A stretch of DNA of 13,594 nucleotides from Clostridia bacterium. GTDB taxonomy: Bacteria > Bacillota > Clostridia > Christensenellales > Aristaeellaceae. A model generated the notes under the pieces. The model made no database searches. It had not been told where the DNA came from and saw only the letters and a list, made by a program, of their open reading frames with translations. Location: assembly GCA_900769075.1 (NCBI GenBank), contig CAAGFE010000006.1, positions 1 through 13,594 of the forward strand. Reading direction: 5' to 3'. A program made the position numbers and the translations under genes. Position 1 is the stretch's first letter; each line of letters begins with the position of its first letter. Below, in pieces: positions 1 to 5,703 of this stretch.

Positions 1-133
1 GATTGCAAGCAATCGCTGTCGCTCGTCGCGCACAGCGCGACCTTTTTCCGGCCTGTGAAAGCCTACGGCTTCCCCAGGCTTCGCTTGGCGATTGCAAGCA
101 ATCGCTGTCGCTCGTCGCGCGAAAGCGCGACCT
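1..133. repeat. GC-rich intergenic direct repeat, two copies with 89-bp period
   Basis: A 31-bp sequence at 1-31 recurs without change at 90-120. After a one-base length difference the copies share AGCGCGACCT, so the repeat is about 42 bp. Each copy opens with a small inverted repeat (GATTGC, two bases, GCAATC). Smaller related pieces follow, such as GCGCGAAAGCG at about 118-128 and 143-153. The first copy starts at the window edge, so the array may continue to the left. It lies downstream of pgsA and contains no convincing gene; the reading frames here are low-complexity Arg/Ala/Ser translations. It looks like a genome-interspersed intergenic repeat, but its family cannot be named from one locus. 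Confidence 0.75.
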
Positions 134-183
134 ACGCTTCGCCGCGCGAAAGCGGCCTGCCTGCCTCTGCCGCCAACAGGAAA

Positions 184-207
184 GCCGCACCCTCCACAGG
201 ATGCGGC
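184..207 (-). terminator. Probable terminator of the rimO-pgsA transcript
   Basis: Read on the minus strand, GCCGCATCC pairs with GGGTGCGGC (9 bp with one G-T wobble) around a 6-nt loop, followed by TTTCC. It lies 7 bp past the pgsA stop codon. The U-tract is short, so termination may be partial. Confidence 0.5.
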
Positions 208-213
208 AAAGCT

Positions 214-780
214 TCATTTCACATGTCTGATCACATCGGCGTTCCGGGCAAAGTAGTCCACGCCGCTCCACACGGTGATGACCACCACCCAGCCGGTCAA
301 GATCCAGCCGATCACGTCCACCGCCGCCAGCACGCCGCCGGACAGGAACATGTGGGCCAGCCGTCCGGCAAGCATCATGAACAGAATCATCACCATCTGG
401 CTGACGGTCTTGATCTTGCCCAGCTTGCCCGCGGCAATCACCCGGCCCTGACCCACCGCCACCATGCGCAGGCCGTCCACCGCCAGCTCCCGGGCGAGGA
501 TGACGATGACCGCCCAGTGGGGCAGCAGACCGGACGCGGTCAGCATGATCATCGCGGACAGGTTCAGCAGCTTGTCCGCCACCGGGTCGATGAACTTGCC
601 GAAATCGGTGACGATGCCGTCCCGGCGGGCAATGTGACCATCCAGATAATCGGTGTAGGCCGCCGCTCCGAACACCGCCGTGGACAAAAGCACCATCGGC
701 CAGCCGGGCAGGTACATCAGCAGCACCATCAAAGGAATCAGCAGCACACGCAAAAGGCTCAGTTTGTTGGGCGTATTCAT
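214..780 (-). CDS. pgsA: CDP-diacylglycerol--glycerol-3-phosphate 3-phosphatidyltransferase (phosphatidylglycerophosphate synthase)
   Basis: This integral membrane enzyme transfers a phosphatidyl group from CDP-diacylglycerol to glycerol 3-phosphate, the committed step to phosphatidylglycerol and cardiolipin. The 188-residue protein has the complete CDP-alcohol phosphotransferase signature D-x2-D-G-x2-A-R-x8-G-x3-D-x3-D: D44, D47, G48, A51, R52, G61, D65 and D69. Several hydrophobic stretches fit membrane helices, for example residues 8-24 and 28-42 and the C-terminal part around 150-170. Length is typical for bacterial PgsA. The ATG overlaps the rimO stop codon by 4 bp (ATGA), so translation is probably coupled and the gene has no promoter of its own visible. 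The pairing of rimO with pgsA is common in Bacillota. The family assignment is firm; the substrate (glycerol phosphate) rests on family and context. Confidence 0.95.
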   Translation of the reverse strand: MNTPNKLSLLRVLLIPLMVLLMYLPGWPMVLLSTAVFGAAAYTDYLDGHIARRDGIVTDFGKFIDPVADKLLNLSAMIMLTASGLLPHWAVIVILARELAVDGLRMVAVGQGRVIAAGKLGKIKTVSQMVMILFMMLAGRLAHMFLSGGVLAAVDVIGWILTGWVVVITVWSGVDYFARNADVIRHVK

Positions 781-2123
781 GGCAGCAGCTCTCCCATCAA
801 ATCATAGGTATCCGCCTGGGTGATTTTCACATGAACAAAGGAACCGATCTCCGGCACAGGCAGGCCCTTGCGGGAGAAAACGATCTCGCCGTCGGTCTCG
901 GGGGCTTCGCGGTGGCTGCGGCCCAGGAGGAAGCCGTCCTCCCCCACATCGGTGACCAGCACCTGCTCGGTGGTGCCCACGCGGGCCTGGTTGCGCTTCA
1001 GGCTGATTGCACTCTGCATGGTCATCAGGCGGTCGAGGCGCTCCTGCTTGACCTCCTCGGGGATCTGGTCGGGCATGCGGGCGGCAGGGGTGTCCTCCTC
1101 AGGGGAATAGGTGAAGGCGCCCAGACGGTCAAATTCCGCCTCGCCCAGCACGTCCAGCAGCTCCTGGAACTGCGCCTCGGTTTCGCCGGGGAAGCCCACG
1201 ATGATGGAGGTGCGCAAGGTCAGCCCGCGCTCCCGGGCGCCCCGGATGCAGCGCAGGATGTCCGCCTTGTTGCCGCGGCGGTGCATGCGCCGGAGCACCG
1301 TATCGTTGACGTGCTGAATGGGCAGATCCAGGTATTTGCAGATGTTGGGGGTGTTTGCGATCACGTCCAGCAGACGGTCGTCCGTTTCATCCGGGTAGCA
1401 GTAGAGCACCCGCAGCCAGTCCACGCCGTCGATGGCGGCGGCTTTCTTCATCAGCTCAGGCAGCGTGGTGTGCCCTCCGCCCTCCGTGCCGAAGCGGGTG
1501 GTGTCCTGAGCCACGAGGATGTGCTCCCGCACGCCCTGTTTGGCCAGCTGCTCGATCTCCCGCAGCACGTCCGCCTCCGGACGGGAACGGTAGGGGCCGC
1601 GAATCAGCGGGATAGCGCAGAAGGTGCAGCGGTTGGAGCAGCCCTCGCCGATGCGGGTATAGGCGGTGTAGGAGGGCGTGGTCAGCACCCGGTCATGGGC
1701 GAAGTAGGAGTAGTCGTCCGCGCAGTAGGACGGGCAGGCATCAGCCTGAGTACGGTCGGCCTTCAGGGCACGCTCGATGGCGGCGGGCAGCTCCCTGTAC
1801 TGGTTCACCCCCATGAGGATGTCGATTTCGGGCATCTCGGCCCGGAGATCCTTCTCATAGCGCTGGGCCAGGCAGCCGGTCACCACCAGCAGCCTGCACC
1901 TGCCGGTTTTCTTGTACTGGGCCATCTCCAGGATGGCGTCGATGGATTCCTCCTTGGCGGACTCGATAAACCCGCAGGTGTTGACCATCAGGATATCCGC
2001 CTCGGCGGGGTCGCCGGTAAACACATAGCCATGGTCTGCCAGCAGGCCCAACGCGGTTTCGGAGTCCACGCGGTTCTTGTTGCAGCCCAGGGAAATCATA
2101 CCAACTTTGAGGGACGCGGTCAT
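777..2123 (-). CDS. rimO: Ribosomal protein uS12 (S12) methylthiotransferase RimO, radical SAM enzyme
   Basis: RimO adds a methylthio group to the conserved aspartate of ribosomal protein S12. The 448-residue protein has the order expected for the family. The N-terminal methylthiotransferase domain (about 5-120) carries the three auxiliary-cluster cysteines C14 (SLGCNKNRVDSE), C50 (VNTCGF) and C84 (TGCLAQRY). The radical SAM domain has the CxxxCxxC motif at C162, C166 and C169 (GCSNRCTFCAIP). A TRAM-like RNA/protein-binding domain occupies about the last 65 residues. The opening SLGCNKNRVDSE is diagnostic for RimO as against MiaB or MtaB. The ATG is preceded by AAAGGGG at 2130-2137 (minus strand), and a promoter lies at 2169-2197. 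The gene overlaps the downstream pgsA by 4 bp. Confidence 0.96.
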   Translation of the reverse strand: MTASLKVGMISLGCNKNRVDSETALGLLADHGYVFTGDPAEADILMVNTCGFIESAKEESIDAILEMAQYKKTGRCRLLVVTGCLAQRYEKDLRAEMPEIDILMGVNQYRELPAAIERALKADRTQADACPSYCADDYSYFAHDRVLTTPSYTAYTRIGEGCSNRCTFCAIPLIRGPYRSRPEADVLREIEQLAKQGVREHILVAQDTTRFGTEGGGHTTLPELMKKAAAIDGVDWLRVLYCYPDETDDRLLDVIANTPNICKYLDLPIQHVNDTVLRRMHRRGNKADILRCIRGARERGLTLRTSIIVGFPGETEAQFQELLDVLGEAEFDRLGAFTYSPEEDTPAARMPDQIPEEVKQERLDRLMTMQSAISLKRNQARVGTTEQVLVTDVGEDGFLLGRSHREAPETDGEIVFSRKGLPVPEIGSFVHVKITQADTYDLMGELLP

Positions 2124-2146
2124 GGGGTTCCCCTTTCAAAGAAATT

Positions 2147-2162
2147 ACGGCTATCCAGCCGT
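2147..2162 (-). other. Stem-loop at the predicted 5' end of the rimO mRNA
   Basis: Minus strand ACGGCT, four-base loop, AGCCGT: a perfect 6-bp stem. The predicted -10 box ends at 2169, so transcription should start within a base or two of the stem's first base (2162). The mRNA would therefore begin directly with the hairpin. Such 5'-terminal stems can protect mRNA from decay. The structure is seen; its role is inference. Confidence 0.4.
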
Positions 2163-2168
2163 GCGGAT

Positions 2169-2197
2169 ATTATATCACGTTCCGCGGCGTTTGAAAA
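2169..2197 (-). promoter_or_regulatory. Sigma-A-type promoter of rimO-pgsA
   Basis: Minus strand: TTTTCA (-35, 2192-2197, 4 of 6 consensus bases), a 17-bp spacer and TATAAT (-10, 2169-2174, perfect). It lies about 45 bp upstream of the rimO start codon. Confidence 0.7.
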
Positions 2198-2250
2198 GGC
2201 ACGCGGCGGTCCGTTCCGGGGTTTTTCATCGGGAATGACAGGGTGCAGGG

Positions 2251-3516
2251 TCAGCAGTTGGGCCTGCGGAGCTTCTCATCCTTCATGATGTGGACGATGG
2301 TATCGTTCGTCTGTCCCATGCCGACGCAGACCAGCTCGCCCAGGTGCTCAATCAGCCGGTCGAAGCTGTCATCGAGGATGCCGTCCTGGGCGAGGATGCC
2401 GCCGCCCTCCATGGCCAGGCAGGCCGCTTCCACCGCCAACCCCGCGCTCAGCGCCACCTTGGAGGCGCAGCCCTCCTTCGCCCCGTCGCAGATCATCCCC
2501 GACACGCTGCCCAGGATGTTCCGCGCCGCCTGCAGCATCTCCCTTTCGCCGCCGCCCATCAGGAACACCACGCCGATGGCGGCGCTCAGGCCCGAAGCAA
2601 CGCCGCAGGCGCACACGCTGGACAGCGGGCCGATGAAGCTCTTGATGTAGATATTCGCCAGGTTCGCCAGGGCGAGGGCCCGCAGCAGCCGTTCTTCGGA
2701 CACGTTGAAGGTGCGGGCGGCTGCGTCCACCGTGAGGAAGAGGGTCAGGCCCTGATTGCCGCTGCCCGTGGCGGTCATCACCGGCAGCGGAATGCCATGC
2801 ATGCGGGCGTAGCTTGCCGCGCCCGCCATTTTCTTGGCCTGCGCATAGAGGGAGCCATCCTGCAGCAGCATATTGGGGAGCACCTGATGGACCAGGCCCT
2901 CCTCCATGGCGCGGTAATAGACGACGCGGTTCATGTTGAGCGCGTCCCGCAGGAAGGTCAGCTCATCCAGGGGGCAGGTGCGGGCAAAATCGACAAATTC
3001 GCCGAGAGAGCCCTCGTGGGCGGTTTCGGCGGCTTCCTCCGCCGCGGCGGTGAAGGAGGTGAAGGGCGCATGCTCAATGCAGGCGATGCGGTCATGCTCG
3101 CCGCTGGTGATGACGCGCACCTCGTCCGTCCGGGTGGTGATGATCGTTTCGATATACAGCCCCCTGGCTTCCTCCGCGATTTCCACCGTGACCAGCTCCC
3201 GCAGGCGCTTGGCTTCCGCCAGTTGGTCGGCGCGCACGGTGTGCAGGGCGTTCATGCCCGCATCCGGGTCGCCGGCGGTCACGCCCAGGGCCACGCACAG
3301 GCTCACGCCGCGCTCGTCCGCCCCGGGAATCCCCACGCCCATGGCGTTCTTGAACAGATACGCATCCAGCCGCGCCGCGATGCGCCTGATCTCCCCCGGC
3401 GCATTGGCCCGGGCGGTGGCGGCGTTCAGCGCGATCGCCGCAGGTTCCGTGCAGCCGGTGGACGGCGCCAGCGCTGCTTTGATCCGGTTGAGGTACACTT
3501 GATGTTCCATCGTCAT
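2251..3516 (-). CDS. L-cysteine desulfidase family protein (CyuA / UPF0597 family, Fe-S dependent)
   Basis: The family catalyses Fe-S-dependent breakdown of L-cysteine to pyruvate, ammonia and sulfide, and resembles the alpha part of Fe-S serine dehydratases. The chosen ATG at 3516 gives 421 residues, close to the family length. AGGAG lies 6 nt upstream. A longer frame running back to 3675 would overlap the divergent promoter and is rejected; a second ATG at 3510 is possible. Visible hallmarks are APSTGCTEPAAIALNAA near residues 17-33 with C22, GSGNQG at 251-256, the VCACGVASG segment (C302/C304), and C343 and C350 in MICDGAKEGC with the 7-residue spacing expected of the cluster cysteines. 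The gene is divergent from a PLP lyase of amino-acid metabolism, which fits an amino-acid catabolic role. Substrate is inferred from the family; another small amino acid cannot be excluded. Confidence 0.85.
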   Translation of the reverse strand: MTMEHQVYLNRIKAALAPSTGCTEPAAIALNAATARANAPGEIRRIAARLDAYLFKNAMGVGIPGADERGVSLCVALGVTAGDPDAGMNALHTVRADQLAEAKRLRELVTVEIAEEARGLYIETIITTRTDEVRVITSGEHDRIACIEHAPFTSFTAAAEEAAETAHEGSLGEFVDFARTCPLDELTFLRDALNMNRVVYYRAMEEGLVHQVLPNMLLQDGSLYAQAKKMAGAASYARMHGIPLPVMTATGSGNQGLTLFLTVDAAARTFNVSEERLLRALALANLANIYIKSFIGPLSSVCACGVASGLSAAIGVVFLMGGGEREMLQAARNILGSVSGMICDGAKEGCASKVALSAGLAVEAACLAMEGGGILAQDGILDDSFDRLIEHLGELVCVGMGQTNDTIVHIMKDEKLRRPNC

Positions 3517-3564
3517 CCTTCGCTCCTGTCTGACATCATCAGCAGAAGGATTCGCCCTGACCCA

Positions 3565-3597
3565 GCAAATCTCCTGCCGCGCCGCCTGGAGATTTGC
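3565..3597. promoter_or_regulatory. Inverted repeat in the divergent intergenic region, candidate operator or leader hairpin
   Basis: GCAAATCTCC (3565-3574) and GGAGATTTGC (3588-3597) are perfect 10-bp inverted arms separated by 13 GC-rich bases. The right arm ends three bases before the -35 box of the rightward promoter. It could bind a regulator controlling both divergent genes, or form a stem-loop in the leader of the leftward desulfidase gene. Confidence 0.5.
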
Positions 3598-3600
3598 CCA

Positions 3601-3629
3601 TTGACGCAGGGAGGCGAAAACGATATAAT
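3601..3629 (+). promoter_or_regulatory. Strong sigma-A promoter of the threonine-aldolase-family gene
   Basis: TTGACG (-35, 3601-3606), exactly 17 bp, then TATAAT (-10, 3624-3629). It is near-perfect consensus and sits 45 bp before the start codon at 3674. Confidence 0.85.
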
Positions 3630-3673
3630 GTTCAGCGTACGAAAAATGACGCAACGAAAGGACCATACCCAGC

Positions 3674-4702
3674 ATGATTCGTCTGAACTGCGATTATCTG
3701 GAGGGCTGCCATCCCTCCATTCTGAAAAAGCTGGCGGACACCAACCTGGAGCAGACCCCTGGCTACGGCACGGACGCCTACTGCAAGGAGGCCGCGGACG
3801 CCATCCGCCAGGCCTTCTCCTGCCGGGACAGCGCGGTGCATTTCCTCGTCGGCGGCACCCAGGCCAACATGACCGTGATCTCCGCCGCCCTGCGCCCCTA
3901 TGAAGGCGTGCTCTGCGCCGAAACCGGGCACATCAACGTGCATGAAACCGGCGCGATTGAGTCCACCGGGCATAAGTGCCTGGCCCTGCCCCAGAAGGAC
4001 GGGCTGATCTCCGCCAGCCAGGTCGCCGTCGCCGCCGCCATCCAGGCGGATGACGAGCATACCGTCCGCCCGGGCATGGTGTACATCTCCATGTCCACCG
4101 AGCTGGGCACGGTGTACAACCGCAGCCAGCTGAAGGATCTCTACTACACCTGCAAGCAGCTGGGCCTGTACCTGTTCATCGACGGGGCGCGCCTGGGCTA
4201 TGCGCTGGCAGCGCCGGGGGGCGATCTTACCCCGGCGGACATCGCCAAGTTCTCCGACGTGTTCACTGTCGGCGGCACGAAGATGGGCGCGCTCTTCGGG
4301 GAAGCGGTGGTCATCAACAACCCGGAGCTGAACGTGCGCTTCCGCTACATGATCAAGCAGAAGGGCGGCATGCTGGCCAAGGGCCGTCTGCTGGGATTGC
4401 AGTTCCTGGCGCTGATGGAGGACAATCTGTACTTCAAGCTCGGCAAACAGGCGGTCGAACAGGCCATGCGCATCCGCGAGGCGCTGCTGGGCGCAGGGTT
4501 CGCCTTCCAGGTGGATTCCCCCACCAATCAGCTCTTCCCCATCTTCACCGATGAGCAGTGGGAAAAGCTGGAGGAGCTGGGCTTCGTGCTGGAGTTCAGC
4601 CGCCGCCTGGACGAGGAGCATGTCGCCCTGCGGGTGTGTACCTCCTGGTGCACGCCGGAGGAATATGTGGACAAGTTCATCGAAGCCGTGAAGGGGCTGT
4701 GA
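3674..4702 (+). CDS. Low-specificity threonine aldolase / beta-eliminating lyase family PLP enzyme
   Basis: This is a cytosolic fold-type I PLP enzyme of the group that cleaves L-threonine or L-allo-threonine to glycine and acetaldehyde. The 342-residue protein shows the expected landmarks. FLVGGTQANM (58-67) forms the PLP phosphate pocket, FIDGARLGYAL (168-178) has the cofactor-contacting Asp170 and Arg173, and TVGGTKMG (198-205) contains the Schiff-base Lys203. Length fits the family. GAAAGGA at 3656-3662 is the likely ribosome binding site, spaced a little long at 11 nt, and a strong promoter lies upstream. It is divergent from the cysteine desulfidase gene, with which it may share regulation. 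A related substrate (for example a tyrosine- or tryptophan-like amino acid, as in the wider beta-eliminating lyase family) is less likely at this length. Confidence 0.85.
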   Translation: MIRLNCDYLEGCHPSILKKLADTNLEQTPGYGTDAYCKEAADAIRQAFSCRDSAVHFLVGGTQANMTVISAALRPYEGVLCAETGHINVHETGAIESTGHKCLALPQKDGLISASQVAVAAAIQADDEHTVRPGMVYISMSTELGTVYNRSQLKDLYYTCKQLGLYLFIDGARLGYALAAPGGDLTPADIAKFSDVFTVGGTKMGALFGEAVVINNPELNVRFRYMIKQKGGMLAKGRLLGLQFLALMEDNLYFKLGKQAVEQAMRIREALLGAGFAFQVDSPTNQLFPIFTDEQWEKLEELGFVLEFSRRLDEEHVALRVCTSWCTPEEYVDKFIEAVKGL

Positions 4703-4722
4703 AGCTCCCTCTGAAAACACAG

Positions 4723-4752
4723 CAAGGTGCTGCTGAATACAGCAGCACCTTG
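4723..4752. terminator. Stem-loop between convergent genes, probable bidirectional terminator
   Basis: A perfect 13-bp stem (4723-4735 with 4740-4752) closes on the four-base loop AATA. On the minus strand it is soon followed by TGTTTT; on the plus strand there is no clear T-run. It lies between the stop codons of two convergent genes (4702 and 4778). Confidence 0.65.
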
Positions 4753-4777
4753 ATGCTGTCATCGTCACGTCCTCAGG

Positions 4778-5404
4778 TCATTCCGCCTGTCCGATATAGA
4801 ACACATACCCATAGTGGCACCCGTATTGGCGGAAAAGCTCCACCTCCTGGCGGTTCACGGCGGCATAGGCCTGCATGGTTTGGCTCTCGGGGTACTTTTT
4901 CATCAGCTTCTCAATCGCGGCGGCCCGGGGAGTGAAGTAGTTGTCCGTCCAGCAATTTTCCGGCAGCGCAAAGGCCGCGATGAACCGGTACCCGGCCTGC
5001 TGCAGGATCCCGATGTTCCTGTCCACCGTGTCCAGCCCGCTCCCCGCCTCGGCCCAGAACTGCTCGACCACCGCCGGATGCTCCGCCGTCAGCCAGGACG
5101 GGCAGGTCACCGCCAGATAGCCGCCCGGTTTGAGGAAGGCATGCCAGTGGCGCAGGCCGTTTTCAAACCCGATATTGTCAATGGCGCCCTCCGACCAGAT
5201 CAGGTCGAAGGCGTGCTGCTCGAAGGGGAGGTTTTCCATCTGACCGACAACGCCGGAAACCCGATCGCCCAGGCCGCGCTTTTGCGCCTCCTCCGTCAGG
5301 CGGTTGGCGAAAGCGGGGAACATGTCCAGCCCGGTGATGTGCCCCGTCAGGTGCCCGGCCAGGTCAAGGGTCCGTCCGCCGGTGCCGCAGCCCAGATCTA
5401 TCAA
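4778..5404 (-). pseudogene. Class I SAM-dependent methyltransferase, 5'-truncated by an integrative element end
   Basis: The readable frame starts at TTG 5404 and gives 208 residues. It opens almost directly with SAM-binding motif I (IDLGCGTGG, residues 2-10), followed by the acidic motif II region (GLDMFPAF), the motif III region (VGQMENLPFE) and a motif IV/post-IV segment (FDLIWSEGAIDNIGF, LKPGGYLAVTCPSW). This matches the methyltransferase domain 11/25 type; the substrate is unknown. Intact relatives normally have about 30-50 residues before motif I, and here they are missing. Upstream of the Asp codon the sequence becomes the 30-bp core also found at 11288, so the break is an insertion junction. 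The element DNA keeps the frame open and supplies Leu-Ile before the Asp, so a short product is conceivable, but no ribosome binding site is evident. The missing 5' part is expected at the far end of the element. Confidence 0.8.
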
Positions 5405-5424
5405 AGTGGCGTCTTTGATACAGG
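5395..5424 (+). repeat. Attachment-site core copy A (30 bp, identical to 11288-11317)
   Basis: It starts with GATC and contains an inverted repeat: TATCAAAG (5399-5406), six bases, CTTTGATA (5413-5420). This is the architecture expected for a serine recombinase binding site. The left flank (5381-5394) is methyltransferase motif I DNA; the right flank is element DNA related to that at 11318 onwards. Confidence 0.75.
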
Positions 5425-5457
5425 GTAATATGGACGCAAGTATGGGAATAGCCCAAC

Positions 5458-5503
5458 AAATAAGGACTTCCGAGCCGTTTTATCATCTCGGAAGTCCTTA
5501 TTT
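5458..5503. terminator. Long hairpin of element terminus A, terminator-like
   Basis: A perfect 17-bp stem (5458-5474 with 5487-5503) surrounds a 12-nt loop. The AAATAAGG and CCTTATTT ends look like a bidirectional terminator. Two stem positions differ from the copy at 11350-11396, and both differences are compensated on the opposite arm (T-A to C-G), so the structure itself is conserved. Confidence 0.7.
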
Positions 5504-5554
5504 CAGTAAGCCGTATGCGGAAGTCAACGTGCTACATGCACAGATAAAGAAAAT

Positions 5555-5604
5555 GCTACACGATTGTTGGGTCTATCGTGTAGCGATATAGGGTTATCGT
5601 GTAG
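5555..5604. repeat. Cluster of 9-10 bp sites: one inverted and two direct copies of ATCGTGTAG
   Basis: GCTACACGAT (5555-5564) and ATCGTGTAGC (5575-5584) form a perfect inverted repeat. A second direct copy ATCGTGTAG lies at 5596-5604, exactly 21 bp (two helical turns) after the first. The surrounding bases are partly repeated as well. This looks like a protein-binding cluster in the AT-richer region between the element end and hsdR. The stretch 5527-5703 holds nothing else convincing besides the tiny reading frame at 5614-5646. Confidence 0.55.
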
Positions 5605-5613
5605 TGTTATGGA

Positions 5614-5646
5614 TTACAGTTCTTGCAAGGAACATACCTTTTTCAT
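5614..5646 (-). CDS. Possible 10-residue peptide frame (MKKVCSLQEL) downstream of hsdR
   Basis: On the minus strand AGGAGG (5650-5655) precedes an ATG by only 3 nt; ten codons follow, then TAA. The start region is inside a small hairpin (AGGAACAT at 5628-5635 pairing with ATGTTCCT at 5645-5652), which could block initiation. It may be a relic 5' end of a lost gene, a leader peptide or chance. I do not recognise it. Confidence 0.2.
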   Translation of the reverse strand: MKKVCSLQEL

Positions 5647-5703
5647 GTTCCTCCTCTACGGTAGACTTGGCAAGCGGGCTTGTCTATGATATTATGCGTA
5701 GAA

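Larger units (their letters stand above)
5395..5526 (+). mobile_element. Left terminus of an integrative element (copy A), without recombinase genes
   Basis: About 132 bp aligns, with only one gap, to 11288-11418, the start of the recombinase-bearing element. The order is the same: 30-bp core, a segment containing ATATG and AGCCCAA, a long hairpin, then a short stretch ending near GTCA. In copy B the recombinase frame follows; here the similarity fades and no recombinase follows. This is either a relic end of a related element or the end of an element whose integrase is elsewhere. Confidence 0.65.

Noticed and set aside
3517..3675. N-terminal extension of the cysteine desulfidase frame to 3675
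   Set aside because: It covers the divergent promoter and overlaps the other gene's start; a good ribosome binding site and the family length support a start at 3516.
831..3903. Long plus-strand frames at 831-2288 and 2290-3903 opposite rimO and the desulfidase gene
   Set aside because: They are rich in His, Gly, Ala and Gln and without known domains. They are shadows of the high-GC minus-strand genes.
3632..4768. Minus-strand frame of 378 residues opposite the threonine aldolase gene
   Set aside because: Its composition is that of an antisense shadow; the plus strand has complete PLP enzyme motifs, a promoter and a ribosome binding site.
5401..5470. Possible conserved minus-strand peptide in the two element termini ending PVSKTPL
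   Set aside because: Differences between the copies are spread over all three codon positions and the hairpins differ in length by one base, so conservation looks non-coding.
5628..5652. AGGAACAT/ATGTTCCT hairpin as the hsdR terminator
   Set aside because: There is no T-run after the stem on the minus strand; it is more notable for hiding a ribosome binding site.
5671..5682. CAAGC-GG-GCTTG inverted repeat
   Set aside because: Arms of only 5 bp; too short to claim a function.
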